The position numbers and the translations under genes are program-made. A DNA stretch of 64,000 nucleotides, taken from assembly GCA_022829145.1 (NCBI GenBank), contig CM040761.1, forward strand, positions 16,426,245-16,490,244, written 5' to 3'. Position 1 is the stretch's first letter. Each line of letters opens with the position of its first letter. Below are positions 58,801 to 64,000 of this stretch, piece after piece. The DNA comes from Albula goreensis (lineage: Eukaryota > Chordata > Actinopteri > Albuliformes > Albulidae). The notes below the pieces were generated by a model. The model was not told the DNA's origin. It ran no database searches and saw only the letters and a program-made list of their open reading frames with translations.

Positions 58801-61602
58801 TGGTCGTGGTGTGTGGGGTCATCCTTAGAGTGCATGCGGAAGGCTGCATCCACGTGCCCCAGGTGGTGATGCTCGTCCAGTTCCTTGAAAGAGCCATTAG
58901 ACAACTCAGCAGGCCCAGCGAAGCCCTTCCACAAGTGGTCACCTAGGAAAATTTCACTCATTTCATTGTTTTTTCATTGACACAGATGTGAGAAAAATCT
59001 GTAAATATTATTACTTCAAACATGGTGCAAAAAGCACTTACAGAAAAAACACAGTTACAATAACATGTTAAAAGATGAACACGGAATGAGTTTTCTCAGT
59101 ACCTTTGAAGAAGTATGTGGTCCCCTTTTCATCAGGAGCAATGGCATCAAATTCGATTCCAGCACAGCGGTCTGGGACCGCATCGTGGTGGCCTTCCTCA
59201 CCATGGTGACCCTCATGACCTGTAAGAGCCAATCAGATGCCAAGTAAATCAGTGACCTGACTTGCGCTGGATTCTTTTCATGTTTTCTTGATTCATTTGG
59301 TGAGAATTGTTTGGCCACCCTCTTGTGGCCAATATTTGTATGACATCATTTGTGGCCAAAATATTTATGATGTTACTTTACTCAACAAAATTGACATTTA
59401 CACGAAACACCCCCTCCACCCCATTCTTTTATTACAAATCTTGAAATATAGAAAGATTAAATAAAAAATAATTTAAAAGGAAAAATGAATTGGTGAGCAT
59501 GCATGCATTTATGCATGTATGTATGTGTGACTGTGTATGTGTGAGTGTCTGTGTAATATCATACATTTTGTCAAGTATCGACATCTATATTCACACTCAC
59601 CTGCCATCATGAGATCGTGGTGCCTGTGAAGAAATAAAAAATAATTTGTTCACAATTCAGAGAAGTAAAAGATTCTATTAAATCTCCTTTGAGTTTGCTT
59701 TAATGCAAGAAAAATGCACTCTGCAGAAATAGTCAAATCTACTTTGAGATTTCATTATTGCCTTAGTGAGTACCTGCCATATCTGACATTTTGTAAATTT
59801 CCAAAAAGCAATTCAGACAAAATGCCTTTCTCAAGGGTGCAACAAAACATGTTCCATCTTAAAGAAAACATAAATACCCGCATTACTGCATTGTTCCCAA
59901 AACAATATCCACTGAAGTGTTTCCATCAAACAGGTTCCCTCAACAGGTTCCCATATCTAAATGTTTTTTTAACAACAAAGCCTGCAGACTAGCTCTGTAT
60001 CTCACTGACAGCAGTCAATCATCACGGCTCTCTGAGAACCATCCATCATGAGAGTGCTTTGAGAGGAAGAAAATGATGACATAAATCCATGACCTATCGT
60101 AGAAGAACAGTTTACCAGCTTCAGCTTCCTTACTGTCCATTTTCTGTTCCTTGAAGGCTATGAACACCAACATTATTAACTGCTTCCAGAGAATTGTGAC
60201 AAGAAGGCCTTCTGTGTGACACTTAACACAGAAGGATTCGTGGGGCTGCTGGGTGGCTCATCCCGTTAGAGCCCTTTTGCACTATGTTTTTGAACTCCAT
60301 TATCCGGTATTTAATCCAGACCAGGCCAATGCCAGCTGCTGATGCAACAATGAGAATGGCTTGTGAGTATGATTGGAAATTCAAAGGTTGGGATAAAATG
60401 AGAGAAAAACATAAAATAGCTTAACTAATTAAATGAAATGCATCTGCATAGCAAGTGATGCTGCTGTCATAGCATGTGCGATGAGTGATGTGTGATTGGT
60501 AGTTAGGTTGGAGGTGTGAGTTAAGCGCAGGGTGGACGAGAAGGATTTCATTCAATTCGTGTGGAAACAGAGTCAGGGTTACGTCATCATGAGGGAAGCA
60601 GACAGACACTTATCAGCATAGATTAAAAACCCATGTCCTTAAAGTGTATTCATCATGCTAAGCATTTCTTTGAATGCGAGAAATCCTGTTTCAAATCTAC
60701 ATTATCATGATAATGTTTTCATAGAATCGAGGAGAATATTTCATAAATGTGATTCTATTCAACTGCTTGTTTTCCCTATTTTATGTAATCCTGGATTATA
60801 ACTCACAATCTGAGCAATGCACATCATGGACATTAATTCAGTCTTTTGGGGATGATAAAAGCTTATGAGCAAAATCAACGACAATGCACTTTATAATTAC
60901 ACATTGACGTTACATTTTTGGAATAAAACTTGATTGAACAAATACATCTTCATTTTCAAATACATGCATTTGTTTCTCTTCAAAAACACCGTTTGGAGAT
61001 TTCAAGTTCTTATTTATGCTTTTCCCCTTTTTGTCCCAATTTGGAATGGCCAATCATCACTGTCAATTTGGGAGAGCACAGATATGACCATGTTCTCCTC
61101 CAAACTATGAAAGGTTGCTTCCTTAACATCTTTCCAGTTATAAATCAGAGGTACACATTTCATGTTCTGCTTTGTACAGGCAGACAGACTGCCCAGCTGA
61201 CCTGTGGGGACCACTGGAGAGCACTGAGCCATGGATATTCCCCCTAATGGAGTCTCTTCCTTCCTGGGTGATGCTAAGGTCAGTTATATGTTGCAGTCAG
61301 GATTTGATTCCAGACATTGGGATTATTCCAGTGAGATGAGCCTCCCAGCAGTCCTGAAAGGTCATCCTTGCCCTTGCTAAAATGGGCTTGACAATTAAAT
61401 AAAACTTTCATTTCCCAGCAAGTCAATGTTAAAGGCAAATGTAGATTGAATCCAGGCCAAAGTTAAGGACAAATGTTGATTGAATCCAAGCCATATGCAG
61501 GTAATTATGGGGAGCCTGGGGAGGCATCAGTACTCACGCTGGTGCAGCACGGCTCAAGGCCAGGGCCAGGCACAGGCACAGGGTCTGAGTGAGCAGCCTC
61601 AT
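55863..61602 (-). CDS. hpx: Hemopexin / Wap65-like secreted haem-binding protein, gene B
   Basis: Ten coding exons: 61538-61602, 59601-59623 (23 nt), 59103-59219, 58785-58942, 58205-58358, 57719-57931, 57009-57098, 56732-56862, 56433-56580, 55863-56089. They total 1326 nt, 441 residues. Exon sizes match gene A from the fifth exon on (154, 213, 131, 148, 227), showing tandem duplication. A signal peptide is followed by a histidine-rich stretch (HH, GHEGHHGEEGHH) that is much shorter in gene A, then two hemopexin propellers with D-A-A blade motifs. The linker has FGHGHRG, like the GHGHR segment of mammalian hemopexin. The second-propeller position that carries the other haem-binding histidine in mammals reads GKLFM, with no histidine. 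The stop is TAG. Confidence 0.95.
60238..60350 (+). mobile_element. Possible tRNA-derived SINE fragment in hemopexin B intron 1
   Basis: GGGTGGCTCATCCCGTTAGA fits a pol III A-box region, and GGTATTTAATCC about 50 bp on resembles a B box. Heads of this form are common in fish SINEs. The ends are not defined. Confidence 0.45.
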
Positions 61603-61676
61603 GCTGAGGGATCCTCTGGTCCAGGTACTGGAGAGAATAGAGCAGGGAAAGGTGCCTGGGCAAGAGCCGGACAGAA

Positions 61677-61706
61677 CCTTTATACCTGAGCTCTGAGTGG
61701 GCGGAA
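61677..61706 (-). promoter_or_regulatory. Hemopexin B core promoter
   Basis: TATAAAGG (61677-61684, minus strand), 75 bp above the ATG, followed upstream by a GC-box-like CCGCCC. It lies within a block nearly identical to the hemopexin A promoter. Confidence 0.75.
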
Positions 61707-61709
61707 AAT

Positions 61710-64000
61710 CAAATGCAGTTGAGGTTAGTGGTGGTGGTGGTGGTGAGGGGGTGTTACAGGAAAGAGCTCTCTCTCACTGTTTACACAGAGTTTTTGTTTG
61801 TGAGGGTGACATCAGCTTTGCACTGTTGCACACAAAAATGTAAAAAAAAAAAAAACTTTACTCCCCACAAAAACTATATATCAGATTTCTGACTGCAGTT
61901 TGTGATATTTCAAAATACATCACAAAAACGATTAGCCTTGACTCATCCCAGTGTGACCTATTGCTGAGAACGTCTTTCCCTCAGAGTTCTATGCTGACAC
62001 CTTAGATACTGTTACTTGGGAAACAGCAGAAACAGGTGCTGACTTGGTCACTTCAGCTCCAAAGGTGCCCCAACAATCACTGCTCTTTCAAAGTCACTAA
62101 GGTCTCTTCTAGCAGCAATGCAAACCATAACCATGGGCAACCACAGCTTTCAACATGACCCAATGCATAACACAGACATGCAATTGTTTTGCTGTATGAA
62201 TTGAAATAATTTTGTGACATGTTCATTGAAACTACTATTGCAAAAAACCAATACAAAACCAGATAAATAGAGCAAAGCATTTCACAAGAGTCCATGTCTG
62301 TTTGTTTTACTTTTTTGGCTGCAATGTTTACTGAGCACTTTTAGCCTTGCATCAAAATTGAAACATTTTGGTCAGTTTTACAGGTAGTTCTGCACATCAG
62401 TGCTGTCTCAGCATTAGAGAGTAGGACCCCTGGACCCTGAGTCAAGAGGTAAGAATTAGAGAAGTGCCAGGAGCTGACAACCCCTCCCCTCCCCCTCATT
62501 TACTAGAAATCCTCCAGTTTGGATATTTCCTAATGGTCACACTGCAGGGAACAATCAACATTTGATTATGCTCACTTTTTATTTACCGACACACTTAGGT
62601 GAGTGAAGTAAGCATCACAATTAAAATAAGTGTTAGTGAATCCCAATATCATGATTCAGAACCAGATCTGACTGTGGTGGTGTTATGTCTGTGGTGATGA
62701 AAGCAAGTGTTTGTGTTCTCAGTATATAGTTGCAAGGCACACGTTTAGTGGTCATTGATATTTACAAAAACAAACAAATGAGTAAATGAATAAATAAATA
62801 AATAGTTTTGTCAAAGGAAGAACACTTGAATGGTGTTGTTCCTCTAAGTTAAGAAACAAGTGCCATGAGATTCATGAACATAAACACATTGAATTTCAGC
62901 TGTCACACCATGAAAAGCTGAGCTGTACGTTGCAGTCGGCAGGTTAGTTCATTGTCGGGAAAGGGAGGTCAAATGCCACAATAGTGTCAATATCAAGGGA
63001 GGAGTGGGGAATCCCAGTCTTGCAGGTGATTTGGAAAAGGTATGGTATGTGAAATTGTGTGAAGTCAAGAGTTTCACAATGACTGATTTATATTTAATTC
63101 ATGTTCCTTTTTCTTATAGTAGTAATCCTTATTATGTATTCATGTTCTGATCTAATTCTAATCACACTGAAATTAAAATTTGATCTACTGTCTCATTAAA
63201 ACACATTACAGCATGAACAGATAATGGTTCCATTAATAAGATCACATTAAATAGCTACTGATAGATAATATGGTAGATATTCTCTATTATGTGTTATTAA
63301 CCATGTATTATCATAATTCAAATAGTTATGTAACACATTTTATCAAAATGTGAATAATGTGCTACTCACGGACTATATATATCTGTATATCCCTTACATT
63401 TTATGTGTTCTTCAACTGTCATTTACATGAACCTTAATATTATATTAAATATGTCACCTTCAGAAAAATAAAGTCAATTAAATATTGAACACTAATATTT
63501 GGTAAGGTAAATGAAAATGTACTTTAAATTTATTAAAGGTATTTTAAATTAAAACACAGTTTACTTATCTAAATGTTTCATGAATATAATTTCTATGTCC
63601 AATCTCATATGTCCAATTATTTCTTCTTTAGGCTTATTTATACATTTTATGTACTTTTTGTACAACTTTTACTTTATGCGTTATGACTCCATCTGTCATC
63701 TTACTTGCAGAAATGAGTCACATGACCCATCCAGGGCTTGGCTGCACCCACATCTCTTAATACATGTTTTTGAAATGGTTCTTCGCCCGCAGAATGATAT
63801 TGTTGCTCTTCCTGTGGCAATGCGGCAATGTTCCACCTCTTACAAAATGGCTGCTATTGCTCCTCTGGACTGTGGATTCCTTTTCTGGTTCTGATTGTCC
63901 TTCCTCCCTCTGCAAATGTATATATCAGGAATACCCAGGTTTATGTATTGCAACTAGACTGCTTGAAGTGTTTGCGATTTCACCCTGTCATGAGGGGATT
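61710..64000. other. Region upstream of hemopexin B
   Basis: Contains short GGT (about 61726-61744) and TAAA (about 62785-62803) runs, and is otherwise AT-rich. No gene, RNA or mobile element recognised. Confidence 0.55.

Noticed and set aside
1-64000. CRISPR arrays, prokaryotic operons, tRNA or rRNA genes
   Set aside because: None seen; the tandem repeats are micro- or minisatellites without spacers, and tRNA-like segments look like SINE heads without a cloverleaf.

Overview
The window is nuclear DNA of a ray-finned fish, most likely a teleost. Genes are split into short exons with GT-AG introns. The five Mx proteins carry the typical fish Mx amino-terminal block, and the two hemopexins resemble the fish Wap65/hemopexin family. 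CA/GT microsatellites, hAT-type DNA transposons and an L2-like LINE fragment fill introns and spacers. The species cannot be told from the sequence.

All seven protein genes lie on the minus strand, so each promoter is at the higher coordinate. In window order: Mx gene 1 (1-5639 coding, 3' end cut off by the window edge, promoter near 7.9 kb); Mx gene 2 (10672-17819); Mx gene 3 (20435-27165); Mx gene 4 (28493-35012); Mx gene 5 (38278-44399); hemopexin gene A (46227-51038); hemopexin gene B (55863-61602). By sequence, Mx 2 and 3 form one pair, Mx 4 and 5 a second pair, and Mx 1 stands apart. I assembled the exon models by hand from splice sites, reading frame and paralogue alignment. Exon lengths agree almost perfectly between copies (155, 139, 199, 79, 123, 159, 77 and 225 nt recur).

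Mx proteins are interferon-induced dynamin-like GTPases that oligomerise and block viruses. Genes 1-3 have interferon-response (ISRE) motifs close to their inferred promoters; I saw no complete ISRE near genes 4 and 5. Hemopexin is the secreted haem scavenger. The two copies share an almost identical promoter and signal-peptide exon but differ in the histidines expected to bind haem.

The most interesting signals concern how the Mx array evolves. The P-loop exon is nearly identical across divergent copies, next to a CA repeat placed beside the same 5' splice site. A 199-bp intron-centred patch is better conserved than the adjoining exon between genes 2 and 3. Gene 3 has an AG-to-TG change at one splice acceptor and a shifted acceptor at another. 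Gene 2 has a GC donor. Gene 1 has lost one intron. The antiviral-specificity loop L4 differs in every copy. I found no RNA genes, CRISPR arrays or prokaryotic features, and nothing that is clearly a new type of system.
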